From: Sphingosinicella sp. BN140058
GTDB taxonomy: Bacteria > Pseudomonadota > Alphaproteobacteria > Sphingomonadales > Sphingomonadaceae
Length of the DNA: 64,000 nt
NCBI RefSeq assembly: GCF_004135585.1
Contig: NZ_CP035501.1
Location: 1,351,001 to 1,415,000 of the forward strand
Direction of reading: 5' to 3'
This document shows positions 1 through 8,015 of this stretch, one piece after another. Within the stretch, counting starts at the first letter, position 1. Each line of letters begins with the position of its first letter. A program made the position numbers and the translations under genes. A model generated the notes under the pieces. That model was not told the origin of the DNA and did not search any database. It saw nothing but the letters and a program-made list of their open reading frames with translations.

Positions 1-287
1 CGGCGGAGAAGATCGTCTATCTGACCGCAGCGCCGGGTCTGCTCGAGGACGTCAACGACGAGAGCTCGCTGGTCCCGCGGCTGACCTCGGCCGAACTGCG
101 CGAGCGCATGGGCCACAGCAGCGTCAGCCGCGGCATGATTCCGAAGCTCCAGGCTTGCGCCGATGCGGTCGACGGCGGCGTCGGCACCGCCCACATCATC
201 GACGGCCGGGAGCCGCACGCCTTGCTCGTCGAACTGCTCACCGACGAGGGGATCGGAACCATGGTCAGCCGGGAGAAAAGGTGGTGA
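1..287 (+). CDS. argB: Acetylglutamate kinase, C-terminal part (window edge)
   Basis: Only the last 94 codons are present (reading starts at base 3; stop TGA at 285-287). ArgB phosphorylates N-acetyl-L-glutamate with ATP, the second step of arginine synthesis, in the cytoplasm. Visible family signatures are the segment GMIPKLQACADAV and, near the end, HIIDGREPHALL followed by LLTDEGIGTM, the usual arginine/nucleotide-site C-terminus. The stop overlaps the argF start, so the two are translationally coupled. The N-terminal two thirds lie outside the window, so integrity cannot be judged. Confidence 0.93.
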   Translation, partial: AEKIVYLTAAPGLLEDVNDESSLVPRLTSAELRERMGHSSVSRGMIPKLQACADAVDGGVGTAHIIDGREPHALLVELLTDEGIGTMVSREKRW

Positions 288-1147
288 GGGATCTTCTGAC
301 CATCGCCGAACTCGGCCGCGCCGGGCTGGAGGAGATTCTTGCCCTCGCCGAGCGCAGCGATCTCGGTGCGCCCCTCGCGGGCAAAGGCGTTGCCCTGGTC
401 TTCCAGAAGCCGAGCGCGCGCACCCGCAACTCGATGGAGATGGCGGTCGCCCAGCTTGGCGGCCATCCCGTCTACATCCAGAAGGAAGAAGTCGGGCTCG
501 GCACCCGCGAGAGCGCCGAGGACGTCGCGCGCACCCTCGCCTGCTATCACGAGATCATCGCCGCGCGGGTAATGGACCATCGCGATCTCGAGCGAATGGC
601 GGCAGCCACGCCCAAGCCGGTGCTTAACATGCTGTCCGATCGCTCGCACCCGCTGCAGGCGCTTGCCGATCTGCTCACCGTCAAGCAGCTCACCGGCCGT
701 CTCGAAGGCGCCAGGCTCGCCTATATCGGTGACGGCGACAACAATGTTTGCCGCTCGCTCGCAGAGGCCGCATCCTTGGTCGGCGCCGAGCTCGTCATCG
801 CCTCGCCCGAAGGCTACGGCCTGCCCGAGACGATCGATCGGGTGCGTCAGGTCACGGATCCGGCGGAGGCCGTCGAGGGCGCCGAGATCGTCTACACCGA
901 CGTCTGGGTATCGATGGGGCAGGACGACGAAACCGAGACCCGTCTCAAGGCTTTCGCACCCTACCAGGTCGACGAGGCCTTGATCGGCCGCTGCCCTGAG
1001 GCCTGGTTCCTCCACTGCCTGCCCGCCCGGCGCGGCGAGGAAGTCACCGACGCGGTGATGGAATGCGGCAAGAGCGCGGTCTGGCGGCAGGCCGAGAACC
1101 GCATGCACACTGCGCGCGGTGCCCTCGCCTGGATGCTCGAGGGCTGA
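284..1147 (+). CDS. argF: Ornithine carbamoyltransferase
   Basis: Makes citrulline from ornithine and carbamoyl phosphate. The carbamoyl-phosphate loop is PSARTRNSME (family S-x-R-T-R), followed by HPLQALADLLT, then DVWVSMGQ for ornithine binding and HCLPARRG with the conserved Cys near the C-terminus. The start is a GTG: 284 (overlapping the argB stop) or 281, both behind the purine run GGGAGAAAAGG; the longer upstream reading frame is argB territory in another frame. At about 287 residues it is somewhat shorter than typical 305-310-residue enzymes, but all motifs are present. The loop sequence with QLGGHPVYI is of a type I associate with actinobacterial-like enzymes (recollection, not computed). 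Confidence 0.93.
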   Translation: MRDLLTIAELGRAGLEEILALAERSDLGAPLAGKGVALVFQKPSARTRNSMEMAVAQLGGHPVYIQKEEVGLGTRESAEDVARTLACYHEIIAARVMDHRDLERMAAATPKPVLNMLSDRSHPLQALADLLTVKQLTGRLEGARLAYIGDGDNNVCRSLAEAASLVGAELVIASPEGYGLPETIDRVRQVTDPAEAVEGAEIVYTDVWVSMGQDDETETRLKAFAPYQVDEALIGRCPEAWFLHCLPARRGEEVTDAVMECGKSAVWRQAENRMHTARGALAWMLEG

Positions 1148-1158
1148 GCGGACGGGCG

Positions 1159-1632
1159 ATGACCGACGCACGCGCCAAGCGCCAGAAGGCCATCGCCGAG
1201 CTCATTCGGGCGGAGCCGCTCGCCAGCCAGGAGGACGTCACCGGCCGCCTGCGTGCGCACGGTTTCGCGGTCACCCAGGCAACGGTTTCGCGCGATCTCG
1301 ACCGCATGGGTGCAGTCAAGGTGAAGCGCGGCGGCGTGATGACCTATGCGCTCCCCGATCAGCTCTCCGACAGCGACTGGGCGGCCTCGCGCCTGCGCAA
1401 GATCGTGTCGGAATGGGTGCAATCGGTCGAGAAGGCAGGGAACCTGCTGGTCCTCAAGACTCCGCCCGGCTCCGCGCACCTGGTCGGACTCGCGCTCGAT
1501 CAGGCCAGGCTTCCGGAAGTCGCCGGCACGATCTGCGGCGACGACACTCTGTTCGTCGCCGTGCGCGACGGCATCGATCCTGCGCTGATCGAGAGACGTT
1601 TCCGCGAACTGGGCGGAGCGTCCGAGAGCTGA
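1159..1632 (+). CDS. argR: Arginine repressor ArgR
   Basis: 157 residues, the normal ArgR length. The N-terminal winged helix contains RQKAIAELIRAEPLASQEDVTGRL and the recognition-helix signature QATVSRDLDRMGAVKV. The C-terminal oligomerisation and arginine-binding half contains GSAHLVGLALD and GTICGDDTLFVAVRD. It is expected to form a hexamer that binds ARG boxes when L-arginine is abundant and represses arginine synthesis genes, probably including its own operon. It begins 11 bp after argF and precedes argG. ArgR embedded between argF and argG is the order known from actinobacterial argCJBDFRGH clusters and is unusual for an alphaproteobacterium. Confidence 0.93.
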   Translation: MTDARAKRQKAIAELIRAEPLASQEDVTGRLRAHGFAVTQATVSRDLDRMGAVKVKRGGVMTYALPDQLSDSDWAASRLRKIVSEWVQSVEKAGNLLVLKTPPGSAHLVGLALDQARLPEVAGTICGDDTLFVAVRDGIDPALIERRFRELGGASES

Positions 1633-1701
1633 ATTCTCCGGCGGGCAAGACCGCCATCAACACCCTGCCGCGACGAAGCGGCGCAGAAGACAGGAACTGC
1701 C

Positions 1702-2928
1702 ATGAGCCTTGCTCCGCCCAAGAAAGTCGTCCTTGCCTATTCGGGCGGCCTCGACACCTCGATCATTCTCAAGTGGCTGCAGACCGAATATCGCGCGGAG
1801 GTCGTCACCTTCACGGCCGATCTCGGCCAGGGCGAGGAAGTGGAGCCGGCGCGACGCAAGGCCGAGCTGCTCGGCATCAAGCCCGAGAATATCTTCATCG
1901 AGGACGTGCGCGAGGAATTCGTCCGCGACTACGTCTTCCCGATGTTCCGCGCCAACACCGTCTACGAAGGCCTGTACCTGCTCGGCACCTCGATCGCACG
2001 GCCGCTGATCGCCAAGAAGCAGATCGAGATCGCACGCAAGGTCGGCGCCGACGCGGTCTGCCACGGTGCCACCGGCAAGGGCAACGACCAGGTTCGGTTC
2101 GAGCTCGGCTATTACGCGCTGGAGCCCGATATCCGCGTGATCGCGCCGTGGCGCGAGTGGGAGTTCGGCAGCCGTGAGGCGCTGATCCGCTTTGCCGAGG
2201 ATCACCAGATCCCGATCTCCAAGGACAAGCGCGGCGAAAGCCCCTTCTCGATCGACGCGAACCTGCTCCACTCCTCGTCCGAAGGCAAGGTGCTCGAGGA
2301 TCCGGCGGTGGAGGCACCGGAATATGTTCACCAGCGCACGATCGCCCCCGAGGACGCGCCCGACAAGCCGACGATCATCGAGATCGGTTTCGAGGCCGGC
2401 GATCCGGTATCGATCGACGGCGAGATCTTGTCTCCCGCCGCATTGCTGACCCGCTTGAACCAGCTCGGCCACGACAACGGCATCGGCCGGCTCGATCTGG
2501 TCGAGAACCGCTTCGTCGGCATGAAATCGCGCGGCGTCTACGAGACACCGGGCGGCACCATCCTGCTCGCCGCTCACCGCGGCATCGAATCGATTACCCT
2601 CGACCGCGGCGCCATGCATCTCAAGGACGAGATCATGCCGCGCTATGCGAGCCTGATCTATAACGGCTTCTGGTTCTCGCCCGAGCGCGAGATGCTGCAG
2701 GCGCTGATCGACAAGAGCCAGGAGCACGTTTCGGGCAAGGTGCGGGTGAAGCTCTACAAGGGCAACACCACCGTGATCGGCCGCGAGAGCCCGCTCGCCC
2801 TCTACGATCAGGATCTCGTCACCTTTGAGGAAGGATCGGGCAGCTACGACCAGCGCGACGCCGCCGGCTTCATCAAGCTGAATGCGCTCCGTCTTCGCAT
2901 CGCGGCCAAACGGGCGCGGCGCGGCTGA
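1702..2928 (+). CDS. argG: Argininosuccinate synthase
   Basis: 408 residues, full family length. Joins citrulline and aspartate with ATP hydrolysis to AMP and PPi. The N-type ATP pyrophosphatase P-loop is [12 protein letters not shown] at about residues 11-22; further family signatures are [13 protein letters not shown] and [11 protein letters not shown]. It follows argR by 69 bp and ends at a strong hairpin, so it is probably the last gene of argB-F-R-G; argH is not in the window. Nothing looks truncated. Confidence 0.96.
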   Translation: MSLAPPKKVVLAYSGGLDTSIILKWLQTEYRAEVVTFTADLGQGEEVEPARRKAELLGIKPENIFIEDVREEFVRDYVFPMFRANTVYEGLYLLGTSIARPLIAKKQIEIARKVGADAVCHGATGKGNDQVRFELGYYALEPDIRVIAPWREWEFGSREALIRFAEDHQIPISKDKRGESPFSIDANLLHSSSEGKVLEDPAVEAPEYVHQRTIAPEDAPDKPTIIEIGFEAGDPVSIDGEILSPAALLTRLNQLGHDNGIGRLDLVENRFVGMKSRGVYETPGGTILLAAHRGIESITLDRGAMHLKDEIMPRYASLIYNGFWFSPEREMLQALIDKSQEHVSGKVRVKLYKGNTTVIGRESPLALYDQDLVTFEEGSGSYDQRDAAGFIKLNALRLRIAAKRARRG

Positions 2929-2954
2929 GACGCGCACCTTCCTGACACCGCAAG

Positions 2955-2988
2955 GTTCGGCTCGGCGGTTCCGACCGCCGGGCCGAAC
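2955..2988 (+). terminator. Hairpin after argG
   Basis: GTTCGGC-t-CGGCGGT pairs with ACCGCCG-g-GCCGAAC around a TCCG loop: 14 pairs with one mismatch. Only a short T stretch follows (GTGTTTCC), so it may be an imperfect intrinsic terminator or a 3' end stabiliser of the arg transcript. Confidence 0.6.
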
Positions 2989-3217
2989 GTGTTTCCGAGC
3001 GACGGCTTGACGCAGATCCGGCGCCGCCACGCTCCTGTCCGATGCTCGGCTTGGCTTCCGACTCCGTCGCCTTGTCGAGACGATCCGGCACTGCAGCCGC
3101 GGAACTTCGTTTCGGGTTCGCGATGTTTGCAGGCGGTGAGGACGCCGCGCTATGCTGGGGCCGGTGGGTCGCAGAGCGAGCGCCCCCAGATGGCATCTGC
3201 TGAGAGGGAGTGACAGG

Positions 3218-3967
3218 ATGATCACACGACGGCCCGCGCTTCTCATGGCTCTGGCCGGACTTGCGCTCGCGGCACCGGTCAGCGCACAATTCCTTCCAGG
3301 CACCTCACCGCTTGACCTCAGTGTGCAAAGCCGCGCGTTGACGAGCTCGGTGATCAACAGGAATTCGTTGCGCGCCGCGGAACAGCGGCGGAGCACACCC
3401 GGCCGCCCGACGCCGGGGCGTCGTCAGCCCACCCGCGGTGCGGACGAGGCACTTTCGGACGCCCGCTTTCCATTCCAGGCCAATCCCGCGCTGCGGCAGC
3501 AAGTGCTGAAAGAGTTCGTCGCCAGGGCGAGCCGCCATAGTCCGGAGGCGGCAAAGGCCGTTGCGGCGGAAATCGGCCGCCCGAGCTTCGAACAGTCGTA
3601 CGCCACTGCCGTGCGCTCCCACGGACTTTCGCCCAACGATGCGGCAGACGTCATGGCGGTCTATCTCATCACGGGATGGGAGATCGTCAACGGAACGGAT
3701 TCGAACGATACGGCACTCCGCGCAGTCCGCCGCCAGGTTGCCGGACAGATGGCGGGCAGTGCCGCGATGCGCGATCCGACCGCACGCGCCCGCTTCGCCG
3801 AAGAGTTGAAGATCATCACCCTGCTGTTCGGCAGCAGCGTCGAGAATGCTCGGCGAGAAGGCAACCGCGCGCAATTCGCTGCCGGGGTCGCCGCCCATTA
3901 TCGCCAGGCGCTCGGCCGCGATCTGCGTGCCATGCGGCTCACCGCGCAGGGCTTTTCCGGCGGCTGA
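3218..3967 (+). CDS. Secreted protein of unknown function
   Basis: 249 residues from ATG 3218, chosen over an upstream in-frame start because GAGAGGGAG lies just before it and the first 22 residues form a classical signal peptide (RR then LLMALAGLALAAPVSA, cleavage after AQ). The mature protein begins with a Pro/Arg-rich stretch (about residues 45-75) and then an alpha-helical region with FPFQANPALRQQVLKEFVAR and DAADVMAVYLITGWEIVNG. I do not recognise an enzyme motif. The helical part resembles an uncharacterised secreted family of similar layout, but I cannot name it with certainty. Exported to the periplasm or beyond. Confidence 0.75.
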   Translation: MITRRPALLMALAGLALAAPVSAQFLPGTSPLDLSVQSRALTSSVINRNSLRAAEQRRSTPGRPTPGRRQPTRGADEALSDARFPFQANPALRQQVLKEFVARASRHSPEAAKAVAAEIGRPSFEQSYATAVRSHGLSPNDAADVMAVYLITGWEIVNGTDSNDTALRAVRRQVAGQMAGSAAMRDPTARARFAEELKIITLLFGSSVENARREGNRAQFAAGVAAHYRQALGRDLRAMRLTAQGFSGG

Positions 3968-4222
3968 CTCGCATCGTGCCGCCTGCTGACCAAGAGAAAC
4001 CATGCTCGGCGCAGGCCGATCGTCTGCCTGGGCGACTTCGCCAGACACGGCACGTCGCTCGCTGACCAAAGATCCCGCAGCGGATCGGGAAGGTGCAGCG
4101 GAGCCCGGCAGGATCATCGCAGAATGCTCGCTCATCCGGCAGTGCGGTTGGATGCCGCAAGGATCAACGAAGCTGACTCGGCGCTTGGGGCGGAACACGC
4201 AAAGTCAAGCTGCGCTGCGCAC
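3968..4222. other. Intergenic stretch without a supported gene
   Basis: About 255 bp between the secreted unknown and the DUF1003 promoter. Short frames exist on both strands but none has a ribosome site, a recognisable product or a signal peptide. Nothing else stands out until the promoter at 4223. Confidence 0.5.
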
Positions 4223-4248
4223 GGAACTGCATTTGCTTTCGCCACGTT
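4223..4248 (+). promoter_or_regulatory. EcfG-type (general stress response) promoter
   Basis: GGAAC at 4223-4227, a 17-bp spacer, and CGTT at 4245-4248. This matches the alphaproteobacterial EcfG sigma consensus GGAAC-N16/17-CGTT exactly. Transcription would start near 4255, about 20-25 nt before the ATG of the DUF1003 gene at 4278. Confidence 0.7.
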
Positions 4249-4277
4249 TGAGGTGACCTCGAAAGGCGACGTAAAGC

Positions 4278-4805
4278 ATGGACGGACCGACCGTACCGCC
4301 CCCTGAGCCCAGCTCTCTCAACACTGCGCTGGCGCGCAACATCGAGGCGTTGCGAAGGCGCCGTGCGGATGAGGAAGCATCCGCCAGCACGCAGGAGCGG
4401 GTGGCGGGAGCGATCACCCGGTTCACCGGAAGCATGCGCTTCGTCTACCTTCATGCGGCGGCCTATGGCTTCTGGATCGTCGCCAACCTGGGCTGGGTTC
4501 CGGGCGTTCCGCGCTGGGATGCGACCTTCGTGGTGCTGGCGATGATGGCTTCGGTGGAAGCCATCTTCCTGTCCACCTTCATCCTGATCAGCCAGAACCG
4601 CATGTCGGCGATCAGCGAAAAGCGGGCCGAGCTCGACCTGCAAATCAGCCTGCTTGCCGAGCATGAAGTAACCAAGCTGGTCGAGATGGTGTCTGCGATC
4701 GCCGATCGGCTGGGAGTGAGCTCCGGTGGTGACGTCGAAGAGCTCAAGCGCAACGTCGCCCCGGAAGCCGTGCTCGACGCGCTCGAGCGTGACGAACCCA
4801 GCTGA
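4278..4805 (+). CDS. DUF1003 domain membrane protein
   Basis: 175 residues. An N-terminal soluble region rich in Arg/Glu is followed by two membrane segments (about residues 54-71, FVYLHAAAYGFWIVANLGW, and 83-104 ending FILISQNRMS). The helix-hairpin-ISQNR layout and the following Arg/Glu/Asp-rich helix are diagnostic of DUF1003. The function of the family is unknown; it is an inner-membrane protein. A near-perfect EcfG promoter directly upstream places it in the general stress regulon. No operon partner: the next gene is 193 bp downstream behind its own regulatory repeats. Confidence 0.85.
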   Translation: MDGPTVPPPEPSSLNTALARNIEALRRRRADEEASASTQERVAGAITRFTGSMRFVYLHAAAYGFWIVANLGWVPGVPRWDATFVVLAMMASVEAIFLSTFILISQNRMSAISEKRAELDLQISLLAEHEVTKLVEMVSAIADRLGVSSGGDVEELKRNVAPEAVLDALERDEPS

Positions 4806-4914
4806 TACGACGAACCCGGCAACACGACGATCCATGCGCATTTTCGGGCGCTCAGGGCTCGCTTGGCCCATTCTGTCCGACCCCCGGCATTATCCGCGCA
4901 GGCCCGCATCCGAA

Positions 4915-4987
4915 ACTTAGCCTTGCCGGAAAGTTTCTGTTGCAATCCGGACCCTGGTCGAATACTTAGCTTGCACGGAAACTTTCT
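4915..4987 (+). promoter_or_regulatory. Tandem operator-like repeats before GST-arsR operon
   Basis: Two 24-bp direct repeats, 4915-4938 and 4964-4987, share ACTTAGC at the left and CGGAAASTTTCT at the right (19 of 24 positions identical), 49 bp apart. Each contains the 9-bp near-palindrome GAAA-S-TTTC. Between and over them lies a weak promoter candidate (TTGCAA at 4940-4945, AATACT around 4961-4966). The second copy ends 11 bp before the GST start. The placement fits binding sites of the ArsR-type regulator encoded in the same operon. Confidence 0.5.
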
Positions 4988-4998
4988 AAAGATCGCCG

Positions 4999-5676
4999 AT
5001 GGCTCTGATTCTCCATGCGCATCCGCTGTCCTCCTGCTGCTGGAAGGTGCTGATCGCCCTCTACGAGCAGGGCACCCCGTTCGAGCAGCGCATGGTGAAT
5101 CTCGGCGACGCCGACGCGCGCCGCGGGTTCGAAGCCTTGTGGCCGACCGCCAAGATCCCGTTGCTGGAGGATGACGGCGCCGTCGTGCCCGAGACGTCGA
5201 TTATCGTCGAGCATCTCGAAATTCATCATCCAGGTCCGAAGCCGCTGCTCCCCATAGACGAACCCGTGCGGCTGCGCGCGCGGTTGTGGGACCGGCTGTT
5301 CGACCTCTACGTCATGACTCCGATGCAGCGCTTCATCGCGGAGCTGCTGCGCTCCGAGGGCGAGCGCCATGTCCGCACGCAGCAAGAAGCCCTAGCCGCC
5401 CTTGCCTCCGCTTACGATCTTATCGAGGCGCGTCTTGGTGCCGATCCCTGGGCGGCAGGGGCCGATTTCACCATCGCCGACTGCGCGGCCGCGCCCGCCT
5501 TGTTCTACGCAGCGATCGTCCAGCCGTTTCCGCCATCCCACGCCACCCTCTCCGGCTATTTCGATCGGCTGATGGATCGGCCCTCGGTGCGGCGGGTAAT
5601 CGCCGAGGCGCGGCCATGGTTCTCCTATTTCCCACTGGTCGGCGACATCCCGCAAAGGTTCCTGGCAGATTCCTGA
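4999..5676 (+). CDS. Glutathione S-transferase family protein
   Basis: 225 residues. The N-terminal thioredoxin-like domain (about 1-80) starts MALILHAHPLSSCCWKVLIALYE with the catalytic-site Ser/Cys region, then TAKIPLLEDDGAVVPETSIIVEHLE (cis-Pro plus the Glu-Thr/Ser glutathione-binding ETSII motif). The C-terminal all-helical domain carries the N-capping box of the family in ADFTIADCAAAPALFYA. Likely conjugates or reduces small electrophiles with glutathione in the cytosol; substrate unknown. First gene of a three-gene unit with an ArsR regulator and an SRPBCC protein, a common arrangement in which the regulator controls its neighbours. Confidence 0.9.
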   Translation: MALILHAHPLSSCCWKVLIALYEQGTPFEQRMVNLGDADARRGFEALWPTAKIPLLEDDGAVVPETSIIVEHLEIHHPGPKPLLPIDEPVRLRARLWDRLFDLYVMTPMQRFIAELLRSEGERHVRTQQEALAALASAYDLIEARLGADPWAAGADFTIADCAAAPALFYAAIVQPFPPSHATLSGYFDRLMDRPSVRRVIAEARPWFSYFPLVGDIPQRFLADS

Positions 5677-6001
5677 GCTCCGCTCCGAAGCGGCGGTCGA
5701 CCGCCTGTTCGTCGCGCTTGCGGATCGAAGCCGGCGCCGGATGATCGACCAGTTGAGCCGCGGACCGGCTTCGGTCAGCGAGCTTGCGCGACCGCTCGGG
5801 ATCGCGCTGCCCTCGGCGCTCAAGCACCTGTCGGTTCTGGAGGCCGGCGGGATCGTTCGTTCGGACAAGGTCGGGCGAATCCGCACCTATCGGATTGCTC
5901 CCGACGCCTTCGGCGGGATCGAGGCGTGGGTTGCGGCGCGCAAGGCACAGTGGAACCGCCAGTTAGACCGCCTGGCAGACTATCTCGACGGAGAAGAGTG
6001 A
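5669..6001 (+). CDS. ArsR family transcriptional regulator
   Basis: The winged helix is complete: VDRLFVALADRSRRRMIDQL, then SVSELARPLGIALPSALKHL as helix-turn-helix and GRIRTYRIAP as the wing. The first ATG is at 5741, but that would delete helix 1, which is clearly encoded upstream in the same frame. No ATG, GTG or TTG is available there. The best candidate is ATT at 5669, 10 nt after AAAGG and overlapping the GST stop by 8 nt; CTG 5705 is an alternative. No metal-binding Cys pair is visible, so it is the non-metal subtype that usually accompanies SRPBCC (AHSA1) proteins. Its stop overlaps the next ATG (TGATG). Confidence 0.85.
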   Translation: MPELRSEAAVDRLFVALADRSRRRMIDQLSRGPASVSELARPLGIALPSALKHLSVLEAGGIVRSDKVGRIRTYRIAPDAFGGIEAWVAARKAQWNRQLDRLADYLDGEE

Positions 6002-6471
6002 TGACCCACCGTTCGGCCGCGCACACCAGCTTCGTTCTGGAACGCCGGTTCACCGCATCCCCCGCGCGCGTCTTCCGCGCCTGGTCCGATCCGGTCGCGA
6101 AGCAACGCTGGTCGGATTGTCATGCCGAGGTCGGCACGATCGAGTACAGCATGGACTTCCGTCCGGGCGGGCGCGAAATCCATCGTGCGATGCTGCCGAC
6201 CGGCGCACTGCAGCGGATCGAGAAGGTGTTTTTGGAGATCGTTCCCGACGCCCGCATCATCTTCGCTTATGCGATGGAAGCCGGCGGCCGCTCTCTTTCC
6301 GCTTCACTCGTCACCACCGAGTTCGTGGGCGACGGCGGAGGCACGCTGCTCAGGCTGACCGAACAGCTCGCCTATCTCGACGGCCACGACGATCTCGAGG
6401 AACGAATGCGGGGCACGGCCGAAGGTCTCGATCGCCTGCTGCTGGAAGTCGAAGACCTACCCACCGCCTGA
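6001..6471 (+). CDS. SRPBCC (AHSA1-like) family protein
   Basis: 156 residues. The opening FVLERRFTASPARVFRAWSDPVAKQRW is typical of SRPBCC/START-like proteins related to activator of Hsp90 ATPase. The middle contains SMDFRPGGREI and the end TEQLAYLDGHDDLEERMRGTAEGLDRL, both usual in this family. It forms a hydrophobic ligand cavity; the ligand is unknown. It overlaps the ArsR gene by 1 nt and is therefore co-translated with it and with the GST. A detoxification or ligand-sensing role is inferred from this company only. Confidence 0.88.
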   Translation: MTHRSAAHTSFVLERRFTASPARVFRAWSDPVAKQRWSDCHAEVGTIEYSMDFRPGGREIHRAMLPTGALQRIEKVFLEIVPDARIIFAYAMEAGGRSLSASLVTTEFVGDGGGTLLRLTEQLAYLDGHDDLEERMRGTAEGLDRLLLEVEDLPTA

Positions 6472-6489
6472 CGATCAGGCGAGAGCCGA

Positions 6490-7488
6490 TCAGCCCTGAT
6501 GGACGCCGGGTTCGTGCCGGTGCTCGCCCTTCACCCAGCGCACAGTACCCGTCGAGGCGCGCATCACCACGCTCTCCGTCGTGGTGGCATTGCGGCCGCG
6601 CTTGACGCCAGCGAGCAGGGATCCGTCGGTCACCCCCGTCGCCGCGAAAATCACGTCGCCGCGGGCGAGATCGTGAAGATCGTAGATGCGATCGAGTTCC
6701 TCGACGCCCCAGCGTGCCGCACGCGCCCGCTCCGCATCGTTGCGGAAGACCAGGCGGCCCTTGAACTGTCCACCGACGCAGCGGAGGGCTGCGGCCGCGA
6801 GCACGCCCTCGGGCGCGCCGCCCTGGCCCATATAGAGGTCGATCGTCGTCTCGGGGTTGCTGACCGCGATCACCCCGGCAACGTCACCGTCGGGGATCAG
6901 CTGGATGCCGCAGCCAAGGGCGCGCAGCTCCGCGATCAAGCCGGAGTGGCGGGGGCGATCGAGCACGCAGACGATGATATCGGCCGGGTCGACGCCCTTG
7001 GCCGCAGCCACCGCCCGGACATTGTCCGCCGGGCTCTTGTCGAGGTCCAGAACCCCATCGGGGTAACCCGGGCCGACGGCGAGTTTCTCCATGTAGACGT
7101 CCGGCGCGTTGAGCAGGCAGCCCTCTTCCGCGATGGCCAGCACCGCGAGCGCATTCGGACCGGCCTTGGCGGTGATCGTGGTGCCTTCCAGAGGATCGAG
7201 CGCGATGTCGATCCGGGGGCCCGTACCCTGGGCGGCGCCGACCTTCTCGCCGATGTAGAGCATCGGCGCCTCGTCGCGCTCGCCTTCCCCGATCACCACG
7301 GTGCCGTCGAATTCGAGCTGGTTCAGCGCTTCGCGCATCGCTTCCACCGCGGCATGGTCCGCCGCCTTCTCGTTTCCGCGTCCGACGAGCTTGGAGGCGG
7401 CGACCGCGGCAGCTTCGGTCACCCGGACCATCTCGAGCACCAGAACGCGATCGAGAACGTGGCTTGCGGTCACCATATAATCTGTCAT
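6490..7488 (-). CDS. glpX: Fructose-1,6-bisphosphatase class II
   Basis: 332 residues, full length. Hydrolyses fructose-1,6-bisphosphate in gluconeogenesis. GlpX signatures: VIGEGERDEAPMLYIGE (metal-binding Glu/Asp) and DIALDPLEGTTITAKAGPNALAV (the LDP-x-E-G-T metal/substrate loop), then the sugar-phosphate part with YMGQGGAPEGVLAAAALRC. Convergent with the SRPBCC gene (18 bp apart) and divergent from the secreted unknown at 7527. In related genomes glpX often follows homoserine dehydrogenase; that neighbour is absent here. Confidence 0.95.
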   Translation of the reverse strand: MTDYMVTASHVLDRVLVLEMVRVTEAAAVAASKLVGRGNEKAADHAAVEAMREALNQLEFDGTVVIGEGERDEAPMLYIGEKVGAAQGTGPRIDIALDPLEGTTITAKAGPNALAVLAIAEEGCLLNAPDVYMEKLAVGPGYPDGVLDLDKSPADNVRAVAAAKGVDPADIIVCVLDRPRHSGLIAELRALGCGIQLIPDGDVAGVIAVSNPETTIDLYMGQGGAPEGVLAAAALRCVGGQFKGRLVFRNDAERARAARWGVEELDRIYDLHDLARGDVIFAATGVTDGSLLAGVKRGRNATTTESVVMRASTGTVRWVKGEHRHEPGVHQG

Positions 7489-7526
7489 CCTCTTTCAAGC
7501 CCCCGAGGCGGCGATAGGCGAGGTCC

Positions 7527-7937
7527 ATGACAAAGTCGAGAATGGCGCTTGTCCTCCTCGTCGCCGTGCCGGCGCCCGCGCTCAGCTTGCCGCCGGCGAT
7601 CCAAGTGTCCGAAATCACGGCCGAACAAGCGATCGAAAAGCAGCGCCGGCTGCTCGTCGAAGGCTCCGGGATCGACTGCGCGCGCGGTGGCGGTGAAGAA
7701 ATCGTCGTCTGCGGACGTCGAGGGCCGGATCGTGATCGCGAGGCGCTCGCCGGCCAGAGCGTCGCCGGTGCCCGGGTCGGGCTTCTGCCTGGAGAGCCGG
7801 CCTCCGGCCTGGCCGCGATGGGCGCGGGAGACCGAACCTGCGCGGAGAGCCGCCGCTGCGGCGCCTATGTGGATTTCTTCAACGTCGGCAAGGTCCTCTA
7901 CAAGCTTGGCGAACACCTGCTCGGCCGCGACGACTGA
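7527..7937 (+). CDS. Small secreted protein with VVCGRR motif
   Basis: 136 residues. The first 20 or so form a signal peptide (MALVLLVAVPAPALS; M6 at 7542 is an alternative start). The mature part contains IDCARGGGEEIVVCGRRGPDR: a Cys, an acidic patch and the VVCGRR element, which I recognise from a group of short exported proteins frequent in sphingomonads. Two more Cys occur in RTCAESRRCGAY, so four Cys could form two disulfides. No enzymatic motif. Only 38 bp separate its start from that of divergent glpX, so promoters must overlap the coding ends. Function unknown. Confidence 0.75.
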   Translation: MTKSRMALVLLVAVPAPALSLPPAIQVSEITAEQAIEKQRRLLVEGSGIDCARGGGEEIVVCGRRGPDRDREALAGQSVAGARVGLLPGEPASGLAAMGAGDRTCAESRRCGAYVDFFNVGKVLYKLGEHLLGRDD

Positions 7938-8015
7938 TCCACCTTCCAGAGCTCTTCAGTCCCGACTGGCACCTTTGCCCGGCTCGCGTGTATTGGACGG
8001 CAGGAGAGGATCGCT

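Noticed and set aside
3101..3140. Possible fourth EcfG promoter before the secreted protein at 3218
   Set aside because: GGAAC is present but the -10 GTT is 19 bp away, outside the 16-17 bp range.
2989..3213. Short frame between argG and the secreted unknown
   Set aside because: Begins inside the terminator hairpin, has no ribosome site and no recognisable product.
4002..4256. 84-codon frame before the DUF1003 gene
   Set aside because: It runs through the EcfG promoter, has a shadow-like composition and no supporting start.
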